Assembly: GCA_002197995.1 (NCBI GenBank)
Contig: NGZR01000006.1
Coordinates: 2,593,001-2,657,000 of the forward strand
Length of the DNA stretch: 64,000 bases
From: Gaeumannomyces sp. JS-464
Lineage: Eukaryota; Ascomycota; Sordariomycetes; Magnaporthales; Magnaporthaceae
Direction: 5' to 3'
The position numbers and the translations under genes are program-made. Below the pieces are notes generated by a model. It saw only the letters and a program-made list of their open reading frames with translations. It ran no database searches and had not been told where the DNA came from. Below are positions 31,797 to 43,129 of this stretch, one piece after another (within the stretch, counting starts at the first letter, position 1; the number at the start of each line of letters is the position of its first letter).

Positions 31797-32740
31797 TCAA
31801 GCCAGCAGCCTCGCGCACTCGCCGTGCCCATACTTCTCGGCCGTCTCCTTGGGCGTCCTCCCGGCGCCGTTCCTGATACCCTTGTTGGCTCCCTTGGCAA
31901 GCAGCAGCTCGACGCACTTGACGTTCCCCTTGGCCGCCGCCCCGTGCAGCGGCGTGCCCCAGTACTCCTCGCCCAGGAAGTTGTCGTACTGACTGCTCGC
32001 AGGGATCTCGTCGATCAGCGCCCCGCCGGCGCCGTCCTGCAGCAGGACCTCCAGCACATCAGCCCGGTCCCCTTCCTCTGCGGACGCGGCCGCCAGCAGG
32101 GCCGCGCCCTCCCTAGCGTCGGCGCCCTTTCCAGTAGCAGGCGGACCAGGTCGAGCGGGGCCTCGGCGGAGCTGCAGGCCGTGCCGAGGGCCGTGGGGAA
32201 CATGGCGCCCGACTCGTTGAGGTTCGGGTCGGCGCCGTTGCGCAGAAGGAACACGGCGAGCGGGAAGAGGGAATATTTGATGGCCATGATGAGCGCGTCG
32301 CCCAGGTGGCCGGTGCTGCGGTTGATATCCCAGCCGTGCGCGAGCAGGCACTCGAACGAGGCCAGGTTGAAGCCGGTCTCGGGCTTGCAGCTGTGCATCG
32401 CGGCAGAGACGGCGTCTTTTTCGGGGTTGTCCTCGGTCAGCTGACTTGACTTTGTGCGTCTCTCCAATGGCAGGGAAAGCACCAGGGGACTGGGCGGGTA
32501 CTTACTCGAGTATGCCTTGCACCCACGGGTTAAGAGCTCGGCTGCGGCGCCGACGTTGGCGTTTTTGAGCGCGGCCTCGAGCGCCGGCCGCATGTCAAAC
32601 ATGGGGTCGGAGCTTGTGTGGCTGGCTGGCTCTCGCGGGGAGGACTGGAAGTCGTTCAAAACGCGCGTGAGGCCTTCGACGTCGTCCGCCTCGGCGAACT
32701 TGACGGCTTCGCGGACGAGATCCTGAGTGGTGGATGCCAT
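31797..32740 (-). CDS. Ankyrin-repeat protein (one-base gap)
   Basis: The ATG at 32740 starts MASTTQDLVREAVKFAEADD. Exon 1 is 32740-32506; a 90-bp phase-1 intron (GTAAGT, CTGAC branch, AAAAG) leads to exon 2 at 32415. Ankyrin units include LEAALKNANVGAAAELLTRG, GDALIMAIKYSLFPLAVFLL, RNGADPNLNESG, and the strong final unit YWGTPLHGAAAKGNVKCVEL with LLLAKGANKGIRNGAG. A missing base in the C run 32125-32127 shifts the frame between RLLLER and GADAREGAALL; restored length is about 284 residues. It has no other domain, so it is a stand-alone protein-interaction module whose partner is unknown. The intron length is a multiple of three, so read-through without splicing also stays open. Confidence 0.75.
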
Positions 32741-34026
32741 GATTTGGAGAGGCTCGATTGGCAGTTGCCGCACTTTGAGATTTTTCTTTTTTTCGTTTAA
32801 TTGGATGGAAAGATAGATGGAAGCAGTTGGTCTCGTCATTGAGAACCAGCGGGAGCAACGCAACTCGCGCCGGCGGGGTATTTGGGTGGCGGAGAGCCAA
32901 GAGGACGGATGGGAGACGGCGACTCCCGTCACACAGGCACGTGCATCAGGAACCGATCCGTCGTGCATTGCCAAGGTGGCCGCATGTTTGCTCGAAAGAG
33001 CGTAGACAGGGGGGAAAGCGCATGAGGCGGTGCAGACAGACGCAGTTAATATAACCTTCCCCTCAGCTGAAGATTCTATGGCGCAGAAGGATCGTGCATC
33101 ATGCCGTCTGACGATTTTCCATGCCACCAATAAGCGAGCGCCTCCCGGCCCGCCTTTTTTTCAGCTTGCATACCTGACCCGTTCGGATATATTGTGGGAC
33201 GACTTGATGATGGAGTTCAACCAGCCGACCTCGTAAAACCGTCGGTTTTGATAGGCCAGTATTTGGCGAGCGCCTCACTCGCGAGAAGTAGAGGCTTGTG
33301 GTGGCTGAGTATTCCAGTTCGCCGACCAGCTTCAGCTGTCAACTTGGTGGCCATGCCGTCGGCTTATTTGTTTACGCGATTTTAAACCAGCCATTTGATA
33401 GGCTGTGCGACACACACCAGCCTCAGCTATCGTGTTACCAGCGGCTGTTTCGATGGCCACACTCGCCATTTGTCCTGCTTCTCCTACACATGCACTCGGC
33501 TAAGCCATGCGCCACGATGTCTTCCTCTGACGGCGTTTCCGCGCGCAATCTAGTTCCGTACCTCGGCGTTAAGTGGGCAAGATCAGGCTAAGCTGTTCCC
33601 CTATCAGTTCATCTTTCCTTTCACGACAAGCGAAAGCACAGGTCGAGCCGAAGAGATCCACAGAACTTACTAAAATTACATTTTTGGGCTTCTTGAGTGG
33701 GGTTTCGTGCTGTGTTGTGGCAGGTCTTCAGAGAAGAGTAATCTACAGATCTAAACATGGTAAACTTGGGTTTGCATCGTGCCGAGGTCGTTTTACTGTG
33801 CTGGGCAGACATCATGGCGAATGCTTGGAGCACGAGGAGATGGAGTGCCATGGGTTCCATGACCAAGATATAAACTCAAAGCGACGGCTCGTCGTTATGC
33901 ATTCACCACCAAGTCTTTCCTCATCATCATCACCATCTAAACACCCAGAACAGCAACCACACAACTACATCATTCATAACATCCGTTTCCATCATTTTTC
34001 CTTACCTTTTCTACTCCATCTCTACA
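32741..34026. other. Intergenic, promoter of the secreted repeat protein at the right
   Basis: Divergent promoter region between the ankyrin gene and the secreted-protein gene. A TATA box (ATATAAA) lies at 33868-33874 and a CA/CT-rich leader runs from 33900 to 34026. No gene seen within. Confidence 0.5.
33868..33874 (+). promoter_or_regulatory. TATA box of the secreted repeat-protein gene
   Basis: ATATAAA about 155 bp before the ATG at 34027, followed by an untranslated leader with CATCATCATCACCATC and no G-rich structure. Confidence 0.6.
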
Positions 34027-35020
34027 ATGAAGTTCCACCTTGTTCTCCTCAGCACCACCATCTCGCTTGCTGCTGCGAGACCTTTGGGTCAGCCGGCCGG
34101 TGTTTCACTGGACGTCGCGCAGGATTTCCCCGCCGCCGGTTTTGACCGCCGCGGTTTGCCCGCCAAGACGAACACCAAGCGGGAACGAAACCCGGGACCA
34201 CACCGGGGGCTGGGCTCCCAAGACCGGAACTACGTCTGGGACTGGGGCACCCAAGACTGGAACCACGCCGGGGACTGGGGTTCCCAAGACTGGAGCCGCG
34301 CCGGGGACTGGGGCTCCCAAAACCGGAACCACGCCGGGAACTGGAAACCCCAAGACCGGGACGACTCCAGGATCACCCGGGACTGGGAACCCCAACACCG
34401 GCAAGCCCAAGTGCAAGCGGGGATCGCAGCACGGCAGTGGTAGCGGCAGCGGCACCGAGTGCGAGACCACCACCACCACCACCCGGCCGTCCAAGTCCCC
34501 CCCATGAGCCCGGCCGAGTGCAAGGCGCACCTGGACGCCAACGCGGGCTCCAAGCTGCTCTTCTGGTCGTCGGTCAAGAAGCAGGCCAACGCGGCGCTCA
34601 AGAACCCGACCGGCTACCCCCAGCTGGTCGGCTACAAGACGCTGGGCGACATCACGACGCCCCCGAACTACTACACCACGTACATGGACCAGATGAGGGC
34701 GGCCAAGAAGGCCAACGTCGCGGGCGCCATTGACGAGATCGCGGCCGACGCAAAGTACTGGAACGACTGCTCCTCAGGCCTTTGCCTCTCTCGCCAAAGG
34801 CACCGTATACGTGATGCTCCCGGCCAACGCCGGCTCGGGCGTCACCTGGGGCTCGCGCGCCGACTCGCACTGGGCCCAGCACGAGTTCCCCATCGTCTGC
34901 AAGGGGACCGCCGTCACCAAGCTGGTCCGCATCAACGCCGACAACGGGGTCGAGGAGGACATCACCGAGAAGATGCTGGATCTGCGCAACACTGGTAAGT
35001 GCCCGCCCCTTGGTGCTTGA
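34027..35020 (+). CDS. Secreted protein: Gly/Thr/Pro repeat linker plus conserved C-terminal domain (frameshifted)
   Basis: MKFHLVLLSTTISLAAARPL is a signal peptide. A linker follows of five or so units APKTGTTPGTG (frame 2, 34215-34400), then CKRGSQHGSGSGSG, Thr6, and in frame 1 a globular domain: SPAECKAHLDANAGSKLLFW, NPTGYPQLVGYKTLGDITTP, AADAKYWNDCSS. The remainder is in frame 2: AFASLAKGTVYVMLPANAG, then SHWAQHEFPIVCKGTAVTKL. Frame changes lie near 34181, 34212-34214, in the 7-C run 34497-34503 and near 34771; all but the last fit single missing bases. The domain resembles small secreted fungal proteins of unknown function with a conserved WN/CS core; I cannot name it. A GTAAGT at 34995 may be a donor, with a short last exon from 35053. 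Likely cell-wall or effector-like; unproven. Confidence 0.6.
34212..34400 (+). repeat. 33-bp coding tandem repeat (Gly-Thr-Pro linker)
   Basis: Repeated GGGACTGGGG-CCCAAGAC-GGAAC units encoding APKTGTTPGTG variants. Confidence 0.85.
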
Positions 35021-35409
35021 AGGGCGAGTAGGATTGGGACATACACAGCTGGGACGGATATCTCGGATGGTGAATAAGGTGCTTTCTGGGCCTGGGCAAG
35101 CTAGAGTTTTGGGTATTGGTTTGGAATCGGCGTTATTGGTTATCATTGGGAGCTTTGCATTGGGTTGGTTAGCATTCGACTTGTTAGCATTGGGCAGGTT
35201 AGACTTTTTTGATACTTGGGATACTTGGCTAGAAATTGACTTGGTTATTTCGAACTTTTCGCGATACAAGCTTGCTTGTTGTACCTGCCAACTTCCTTTC
35301 TGATATATTGCACGGGTTTCTTGTTGGTTCTCAGTGGTGTACTGAGCTGGCACTCGGCTTTGACCCAATATAAAATCGAGGCTAGTGGGCGGGTGGCGAA
35401 GAGCGGGGT

Positions 35410-36108
35410 ATGGGGTGCCAAGGGTGGGGAGCGTCCGCATCTCGCCAATTTGCGCCAATGTTTCGCGTCATCCATGTTCCAACATCCCACCGCCTGTTTA
35501 CACCAGACGATATGTTGAGGCCACCAGCGCCAGAAATCCCCAGGCGGCTAATAGAACCATCGTACAAACTAAAGAAAACCACCGCCGCCCCCGTGTCCGG
35601 CTTTGCCTTCGCAAGCTGGATCAAGTTCGAGATGGACGAGCCTGCACCGGGCGAGCAGGCCGCCGCCGGTGTGGCCGCCCCCACCATAAGGGATCTCCAA
35701 GGATGCCTATCACGAGAAGACGGCGCGGCCAGCCCAGGCAACCAGTCAGAGCCAGAGCCAAAGCTGGGGGATAACACGACCGACAGCGGTGTTTTCCCGC
35801 AATTCCCGCGGCTTCCGACAGAGCTCCGGCTCCGCATCTGGAACGAGGCCTGGGCCGTGGCCCTCGGGAAGCCGCGCATCCTGGACTTCATCATCAAGGG
35901 GCATGATGTCTGGCGCGCTGTTGCAGGCGACCTCCTCGCGCAGCGCGTCCGGGCCGCCATACGGCTCCTCAGCGTTAAGTCGGAGTACCCCCTGTTGGCC
36001 ACCCCCCCTGTTGGCCACCTTGCACGGGCCCGATCACCACCAAACCTAGTGCATTCAACTGCCAATTTCTACCTTTATTTAACTAACCTCGATACAAGAG
36101 TATACTGA
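35410..36108 (+). CDS. 2EXR-domain protein, probably truncated by transposon DNA
   Basis: The ATG at 35410 is used for the longest frame; ATGs at 35458, 35512 and 35632 are alternatives. The region FPQFPRLPTELRLRIWNEAW (about residues 129-148) is the 2EXR-type F-box-like motif found in many fungal proteins, preceded by an acidic Pro/Gly/Ala-rich N-terminus. Family members usually continue with well over 100 residues of globular sequence; here the frame degenerates after RAAIRLLSVKSEYPLLAT and ends in AT-rich DNA that overlaps the end of a pogo transposase on the other strand. The gene therefore looks cut by transposon insertion. Function of 2EXR proteins is unknown. Confidence 0.55.
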   Translation: MGCQGWGASASRQFAPMFRVIHVPTSHRLFTPDDMLRPPAPEIPRRLIEPSYKLKKTTAAPVSGFAFASWIKFEMDEPAPGEQAAAGVAAPTIRDLQGCLSREDGAASPGNQSEPEPKLGDNTTDSGVFPQFPRLPTELRLRIWNEAWAVALGKPRILDFIIKGHDVWRAVAGDLLAQRVRAAIRLLSVKSEYPLLATPPVGHLARARSPPNLVHSTANFYLYLTNLDTRVY

Positions 36109-36460
36109 TTCCTGATCAGAATTTTCCGCTCTTTCTGATGCTGTATGGAAATGCGCCGGATATTCACAAAGGTCTCGTTGGGATCCGGGGCCACCCTCCT
36201 TTTTTTGCGAGGCCGCTGTGCCTCCAATTCGGCCTCTAGCCGCCTAATTTTTTGCAGGGCCTCAGCTAATTCGAATTCACGCGCCTCGTAGCCTTTTTGG
36301 AGCTTCCGGAAGAAAAGTCGGGCCGTGGGGCTTGCCGGAAGCCGACCCCTGAAGGCGCTGATTTGGGAGGCCAACTCTCGACTTTGTTTGGGAGTCTCCC
36401 AGGGCATCCGGGACTGCAGTAAAGGGACCGTTGAACGTTGTTTAGCCCTGTCATCCTTTG
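36075..36460 (-). mobile_element. Pogo/Fot1 DDE transposase, C-terminal fragment
   Basis: The minus-strand frame 36407-36075 reads PWETPKQSRELASQISAFRG, then RLFFRKLQKGYEAREFELAE, ALQKIRRLEAELEAQRPRKK. This is the conserved coiled tail of fungal pogo/Fot1 transposases. The DDE catalytic part is missing and no terminal inverted repeat was found. Unlike the elements to its right it has no RIP-type stops, so it may be a recent fragment or too short to be mutated. Confidence 0.75.
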
Positions 36461-36900
36461 CAGATTGTTAAATTTGGGCTCGTCGGTCGTCTCGTTGGGA
36501 GTTTTCGAGTATAAGCCGGTTTATAAGGAGGCTTTTCCCGGCCACCCACCCTTTTTGCTCCCGCACGCACCCCCACCCCGATATCGGCCGCCATGCAATT
36601 TTCTATGGGGCGCCCATATAAATAAACATAGGCTTTAATGCGGGCAGGGGCTTAATCAACAGGAGGGAAGCAAATAAAAGTTGGGAATTAATGCGTGCAC
36701 ACACCAATCCTACGCACAGTAATCGTACGCACACCTCCGCCACGGCCGGTATCGTGGATTATGTGATTTTCTGTAGCGCTCCCATAAAAAAAAAACACAA
36801 GCTATTAACGCCAAAGGTAAAAAACGATGCAAAACAACGAAATAAAGCTATTTAAAGGTGAAAAATAAATAAATCGATAGCCCTAAATCTAGTTTATAAT
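36461..36900. other. Unassigned AT-rich boundary with a diverged 60-bp direct repeat
   Basis: Base composition falls sharply here. Segments near 36583-36630 and 36745-36800 resemble each other (ATTTTCT-T-G-GC-CCCATA, then A-rich) and differ mainly by transitions. No gene. Confidence 0.4.
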
Positions 36901-37602
36901 CCAGCGACCCTCCTCGTCCTAATGCCCGCACTCCATCTCCTTCCGGAACTCCTAATTAAAGCGGTCCTGTAACGCCTCCCGCACCTCCCGTGCCCTTTTT
37001 GCGGCCACCCGTTATGCAATTGTCTCTTTTGCAGCCTTTTTTTCCACCTTTGTAACCGGCAAATGCGCTTAAGGGTCGTTTAAATCCTCTCTTGCCAGCT
37101 TTGTAATAGCCATAATAATTACAAAGGCTGCAGGAAAGGCCGTAGTAGCCGCGGCAGGGGGGGTCCTAAAGTCGGCCTCGTTTGCAGCCTTAAGGGTAGC
37201 CCCTAACTCCCAGTGGGAGTAATTGCGTCTGGCAGTATTACGGATACCGTTAGCAGTTTTGCCGTGCGGTTTAGGACTTTCCGGCACCCTTTCGTCGTCG
37301 CTAAACGGCCTTTAGCCGCGTGGGCGACTTTTCCGAACCCCACGAAGGTCCAGTACCCCCCAATAAGGATCGTTAGCATTTTAAAGCACTGCTTGGGTTA
37401 CCCAAAAGTCGCCGATTTCCTTTAAGGCAAGGCCGGCCCGGGTGCTTTTTTTTAAGCCCTTAAAGACCTTTTAAATCTTATGGGCGCACGGCAGGCCAAA
37501 TTGCCAGCGTACCGACCCGTGCAAGCCGGCAAAGGTTTACAGGCTGGAAAAAAACGCGCCCGGCGTGCCTAGAAATGCAAAGCATTAAGGATATTAAGGT
37601 AC
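36900..37602 (-). mobile_element. Mutator-like element, C-terminal transposase relic (SWIM region)
   Basis: Read on the minus strand, the segment gives GSVRWQFGLPCAHKI, the SWIM zinc-finger region that closes MULE transposases, then GDFWVTQAV, DDERVPESPKPHGKTANG and NTARRNYSHWELG. Stops interrupt at former Gln/Trp codons. It appears continuous with the relic at 43130-44905; gypsy 1 sits between the two halves. Confidence 0.6.
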
Positions 37603-40600
37603 TATTACGACCAAAAAGCACAGGGGTGCGCTTGCAAAAAGGGGCGGTACAGGAAAAAAGGAGGGGCATTGCCCCGCACTCCCTTATCACGTAACCCGGT
37701 TTATTAATATGTCTAAAGCGGACATATTAGGGAAGGGGGATATGTTTAATATGTTTATATTAACGCTAAAATAAACCAAAACGGTTAAAACATTAACGTC
37801 GCCCAGTTTTAAAAAGGGGCCGAAAAGGAAATAGCCACGAGCGGACCGTTATCCGCGCTTATAACCCGAAAAACCAAAGGCAAGTGGAAAAACCAACGGG
37901 CTTTTACATTTTTCGACCTATTGGAATGTTTTTAAAACGTAAGGGTTTTAAAGTACCTTAACGAACCCCTATACTACGCTACCCTAGCGACGGAAAACGA
38001 TAGCCGAGCTTTATCGTGGTTCGAAAATAACCAAAAAGTCGTATACTTAAAAAGTAAAACCGAAAACGCGAACTAAAAGGAAAAACTCGCGTTACATTTA
38101 TTGGATTACCCAAGCGTTAACATAACGCACCCCGGTTATTTGTATTTGTTTTAGGCAAAATGTATCCATTAGGAATGCAAATTTCACTTTAAAACCAAGC
38201 TTAAATACGACTTTACTTTAAAAAAGCTTGGAAAAAGGCCGAGGTTTAAGCCACGGCTAGCGTTCCAGTTACCACGGTAAAAACCAACACGTATTAGCCA
38301 ACTCGCCGCCGTTTTTAAACCTAATAAACAGTACTTTATATTATACGTTATAAGGACGCTAAACTAGGGAAAGTGCGAAACCGAAAAGTGCAAAATGCAT
38401 ATGGCATATAAAGCGGAAACCTAGCATTAAGGGATTATTAGGACGTACGTTCCGTTTAACCCGGATTGAAAAACGAACGTATAACACCCGTTTTTTTTAC
38501 TAAAAAACTAAACGAACTACCCGAGCGGAAAGCACGGAGTAAAAAAAACCAAAAACCAATAAAAACCTTCGTAATAGTAAAATCGAATTAACCGTACAAC
38601 TTGTTAACGTTCCGGATGGAATATTAAAAAAAAAGGTTAAAATGATAATCGATTGCGGAATATAAAGCGATTACGTATCGTTATAAACGGTTAAACGGTG
38701 TAAAATCCCTACGAAGCGGAAAAACCAACCGTATTAACTAAAAACGGTCGAAAAAATACCCGTCGCTTATAATAAAAGATGGATCGACCAAAAAACACGA
38801 TTAGTAACATTACGCATTTACAGCGGGGAAAACGTTACTGTTATATTAAATAAGCTGGATATAAGGGGAAAAAACGTAATTTTTGGAATCTTTTGGTTTA
38901 AAAAGAATAACTTACGGATAAATTAGGCTAACGGCTAAGTTTAATAGGAAAAGCCATAAATAGCTAAAACGGTTTACCAATTACGAACCCCAAACCGTAA
39001 GCATAAAAAGCAATAAAAGGAGGTTATAACGGTAATAAAATTTAGCAATCCACCCTCGTATTTAACATCGACGAATACACGACTATCTAAAGTGGAAAGC
39101 GATTAAAACGACCAAACTAACACTAAAAAACGGCTCGCGAATATTCCGAAGGAATACCATATATACGAGAAATTGTTTAGGAAAAACCTAAAAACGGTGC
39201 TTTTTAAATATAAACCGTTCGATTTCGAAATTAAACTTAAGCCAAATACGCAGTTTAAATACTAAAAGTTATATTAGCTTAGCCCTTAGCAATAGGAGGT
39301 GCTAAAGGAATAGCTGGAGGAAAACCTGCGAAAAGGATATATTAAGCTTTCCGATTTTTTAATGGGATACGGGATTTTATAAAAAAAAAAAAAAACGGGA
39401 TAAAGCGAATGTGCGTCGATTACCGCCCGTTAAACGAGGTTATAATAAAGGATCGGTATTTATACCTTTTATCGACGAATTACGAAATAAGCTCGGAAAA
39501 GCTAAGTATTTTACGGCTTTAAACTTACGGAAAGCTTATAGCTTAATACGGGTTAAAAAGGGCTAAAAGTGGTTAACGGCTTTTAAAATAAAGCTTAAAT
39601 GCTATAAATCCTTAGTAATAACCTTTGGTTTTATTAACGCATTAGCTATATTCCAAAAGATAATTAACCATATGCTACGCGAGCATTTCGACCTTTTCGT
39701 TTTCGCGTATTTAAATAATATCCTAGTTTTTTCGGAAACGTTAAAAAAGTATAAACAGCATATGCATTAAATATTTTAAAAGTTGCTTAACGCGAAACTT
39801 TTCGTTAAACCCGAAAAGTATATATAGCACATATAGGAAATTGCTTTCCTAAAGTTCGTAATTACATTTAAACAAATTCGTATAAACTTTAAAAAAGTTA
39901 AAAAAGTTAAAAAGTGGCTTATATTTAAAAACGTTACGAAAGTACGGGGGTTTTAAAGGTTTTAAACTTTTATAAACGGTTTATTCGTGGTTATAGCAAA
40001 ATCGCTATACCATTTACGAACTTTACCAAAAACAACTATTAGTTTTATTAAGAAGGATAAAAATAAAAAGCTTTTAAATAGTTACGGGATGCCGTAATAA
40101 GCGAGCTAATGCTAGCATTCCTAAACCTAAAAAAACCTTTCGAAATCGAAATTAACGCGTTAAATTACGCGATCGAAAGTTAACTTGAATAACGAAACGA
40201 CCAAAAACGGTTGCACTTTTATGCGTTTTTTTCGCAAAAGTTAAATGGATTTAAGTTAAATTACCAAATTTATAATAAAAAACTTTTGGCAATTATCCAA
40301 ACGCTTAAAAAATGGCGACCATACCTTTATAAAGCTAAGCATTAAGTTATAATATATATAAACCATAAGAATTTAACACATTTTACTATTAGCAAAAACC
40401 TAAATAAACGATAAATGCGTTAAAGCGAATTTTTGCAAAACTACGACGTTCGGATTAAATATTAAAAAGGGTTAAAAACCGGCCGGGCGGATGTTTTAAA
40501 CCGACGCCGGATTATTAAATTGCAATACCTAAAGAAACACGGGTAATTTTAGCGGAAAAACCAAACGGGTTTTTAATCCCGGCATAAAGGATACTTGCTA

Positions 40601-42629
40601 AAACGGTTTAATAGGGAAAAGTTTAAACCCTAAAAAAAATCCAACAAATTTACAGCCAATTGGCACACGGCTACCAAAGCGTAAAAAAAAACGTGAAAAC
40701 GGCTATAATAACATTACGGGTTCGTAAAAACTCGGGCCGAAGTACAAAACGCAATAAAAAATTGCGAAAGTTATATTAAAAACAAAGCCAATAAGCACAA
40801 ACCATATGGGCTTTTGCAACCCTTGCCGGCATTTAGCGAAGCATGGTAAAAAGTTATTATAAACTTCGTTATTAAGCTCTTTTAATCCAAAAAACCGATA
40901 ACTGGAGTAAAGTACGATAATATACTAGTAATAGTGGATAAACTTACCAAATACGCCTTATTCCTACCGTATAAAAAAAGCAGCAACGCTACCGAGTTAG
41001 CGTACGTTTTTATTAAGCACGTAATAGCGGAACACGGCACGCCGAACCGCTTAGTTACGGATAAAAATAAGTTATTTACGAGCAAATTTTGGAAAGGGCT
41101 TACGGCTTTACTAAAAGTTAAACACTCCTTATTTACAGCCTACCACCTTTAAATAAATGGATAAATAAAGCGGACGAATTAAACTATGGAGCAATATTTA
41201 CGTTACTACGTTAATTATAAACAAAATAATTGGGTACGATTACTCCTTATAACCTAGTTCGCTTATAACAGCTTAATTTACAAAAGCACGGGAAAAACAC
41301 CCTTTTATACGAATTATGGGTTTACGCTTACGGCGTATAAGGAATTTAAAGCAGGAAAACATGCTTTAATAGCGGAAATACAAGTAACAAAGCTTATTAA
41401 ACTGTATAAACATCTTTAAATAAAGCTAAAAAAAGCTACGGCACCGTATAGCTATTTAAACAAACAAAAAAAGGATTAAAAAACCGACTTTTAAAAAGGG
41501 GAATAGCGTTTATCTTTTTTAACGCAATATTAAAATAAAGCGACTAAGCGATAAGTTAAACCATAAAAAACTAGGACCGTTTAAAGTATTAAAAAAGGTT
41601 TTAAACCTAAATTACAAACTTTAACTACCGCTAACTATAAAATCCCACCCGGTTTTTATATTTCCCTATTTAAACTAGCGTTACCGGGCTTTAAAAGCAA
41701 CGAGTTAATAAAAGTCGACCTAAAATAGGAGTACAAAGTAAAAGAAATCCTGGATAAAAATGTAATTAACGGGATTAAGCATTACCTGGTTAAATAGGTA
41801 GGGTACGAAATCGAAAAAAGCATTTGGGAAGGAAAAACCAACTTTAAAAAAGCGCCGGAAGCTTTAAAAAAGTACTAGCGAAAAACCCTAAAAAGAAAGT
41901 TAACCCCCGTATTAAAACTCGAACTTCGATTTAAAACACCCGCATTAAAATAAACTTACCAATCCGGAGTAAAGCTAAAAAATTAAGGTTTAAATTATTT
42001 ATAGGATCGGCTTAACTCGGAAATAGCGGAGGAAACTCGGGAATTGGCAAACTAAAAGGCCTAAAAAAAGCTAACGTGGCCGCCTTTTCGGCCTCCTCCC
42101 GCTCAATACGCTCCAGCTCCTCCACGAAGTTAATGCCACGACGAACCGCTCGGGTAAGCTTTTCGCGCTATTACTTTTTTTATTTCCGCAAACGCTTAAT
42201 TTTGGCATTAACGGAACAACGTTCCGCTTTCGCAGCTTTTAGCTCCTTTTTCGCGCGAAGGTGTTGGAAATTGTAATACTGGAAATGCTTAAAAGCAGGG
42301 CTTAAAATGTCGCACCGAAAACGCCTTTAGCGAACACACTTTTCGCAGCGAAAGTGGTTCGCAAAAAAAGCGTTACACCGAAAAAAACCGTCGGCCTCGC
42401 AATTGGAATAAAAAGGCATGGAAATAGCAGTACGAATAAAAAAAAAAAGAACGTTATTACAACGGAGGGTTAAAAACGTAAACGACGAAAGTTTTCGCTT
42501 TTAAACCCGACTAAACATTTTGTTAAATAAAGGGGTTAGTAATTAGTAAAAAAGGAAAGTACTTACTATTAACAAAAAAAAGGGAAAAAGGCGTGGCTAA
42601 AAGGACTTAGCTTAAAAAGGGAAACCTAA

Positions 42630-43129
42630 TGTTACGATTAAAAGGCATAAAGGTGCGCCCGTAAAAAGGGGCGGCATAGGAAAAAAGGAGGGGCATTGCC
42701 CCGCATTCCCTTATTACGTAACCCGGTTTATTAATATGTCCGAAGCGGATATATTAAAAAAGGGGGATATGTTTAATATGTTTATATTAAACATATTAAC
42801 TTAAAAACGGGGATATGTTTAATATGTTTATATTAAACATATTAACTTAAAAACGGGGATATGTTTAATATGTTTATATTAAACATATTAACCCGTCGCA
42901 CGGGACGGGTGGTTATTATAAAAAAAATGGTTTCCTTTTTGTCCTAAGTAGTTTTAACTAAGGCTTCGGCATTAATTAACCTAAGTTAGCTCCCAAGCAT
43001 CCCCTAAGGCAAGCAATTAAATTGTCCTTTTAAGTTACGTGTTCCCTTTTAAGTACTTAACTAAGCAAAACTGTTCTTTATACCTCCCCCGAAGTGCTTT
43101 ACTTTAAAAGCAAGCCTTTAATTATAACA
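42630..43129 (+). repeat. 3' LTR of gypsy 1 (TGTTACG...TAACA)
   Basis: 500 bp, starting TGTTACG and ending TATAACA. It is related to both gypsy 2 LTRs, especially over the last 200 bp, and contains a 46-bp tandem repeat. Confidence 0.8.
42763..42892. repeat. 46-bp palindromic tandem repeat in the LTR (2.8 copies)
   Basis: Units begin GGGGATATG at 42763, 42809 and 42855. Each contains TTTAATATG then TATTAAA then CATATTAA, so each unit can fold on itself. The gypsy 1 5' LTR copy retains one unit only (near 37737). Confidence 0.9.

Larger units (their letters stand above)
37603..43129 (+). mobile_element. Gypsy 1: RIP-degraded Ty3/gypsy chromovirus with internal deletion
   Basis: Order on the plus strand: partial 5' LTR (37603 to about 37770), end of gag, aspartic protease relic (IIDCG at 38645), reverse transcriptase (39400-39830), RNase H (40120-40450), integrase (40640-41350; DKLTKYALFLPYKKSSNATE is open at 40937-41150) and chromodomain (41750-41880, YLVK-VGYE), then a 500-bp 3' LTR. 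The YxDD box reads YLNN at 39708-39719, a G-to-A change that would kill the enzyme. Stops are everywhere at CAA/CAG/TGG positions. The 5' LTR is joined directly to the distal part of gag, so the rest of the LTR, leader and most of gag are deleted. Flanks GGTAC and AGCAC may be a decayed 5-bp target duplication. Confidence 0.85.

Noticed and set aside
40882..41085. Minus-strand frame recurring at 59278-59475 and on the plus strand at 61714-61917
   Set aside because: Antisense of gypsy integrase in all three copies; it stays open because RIP creates stops mainly in the sense frame, not because it is a gene.
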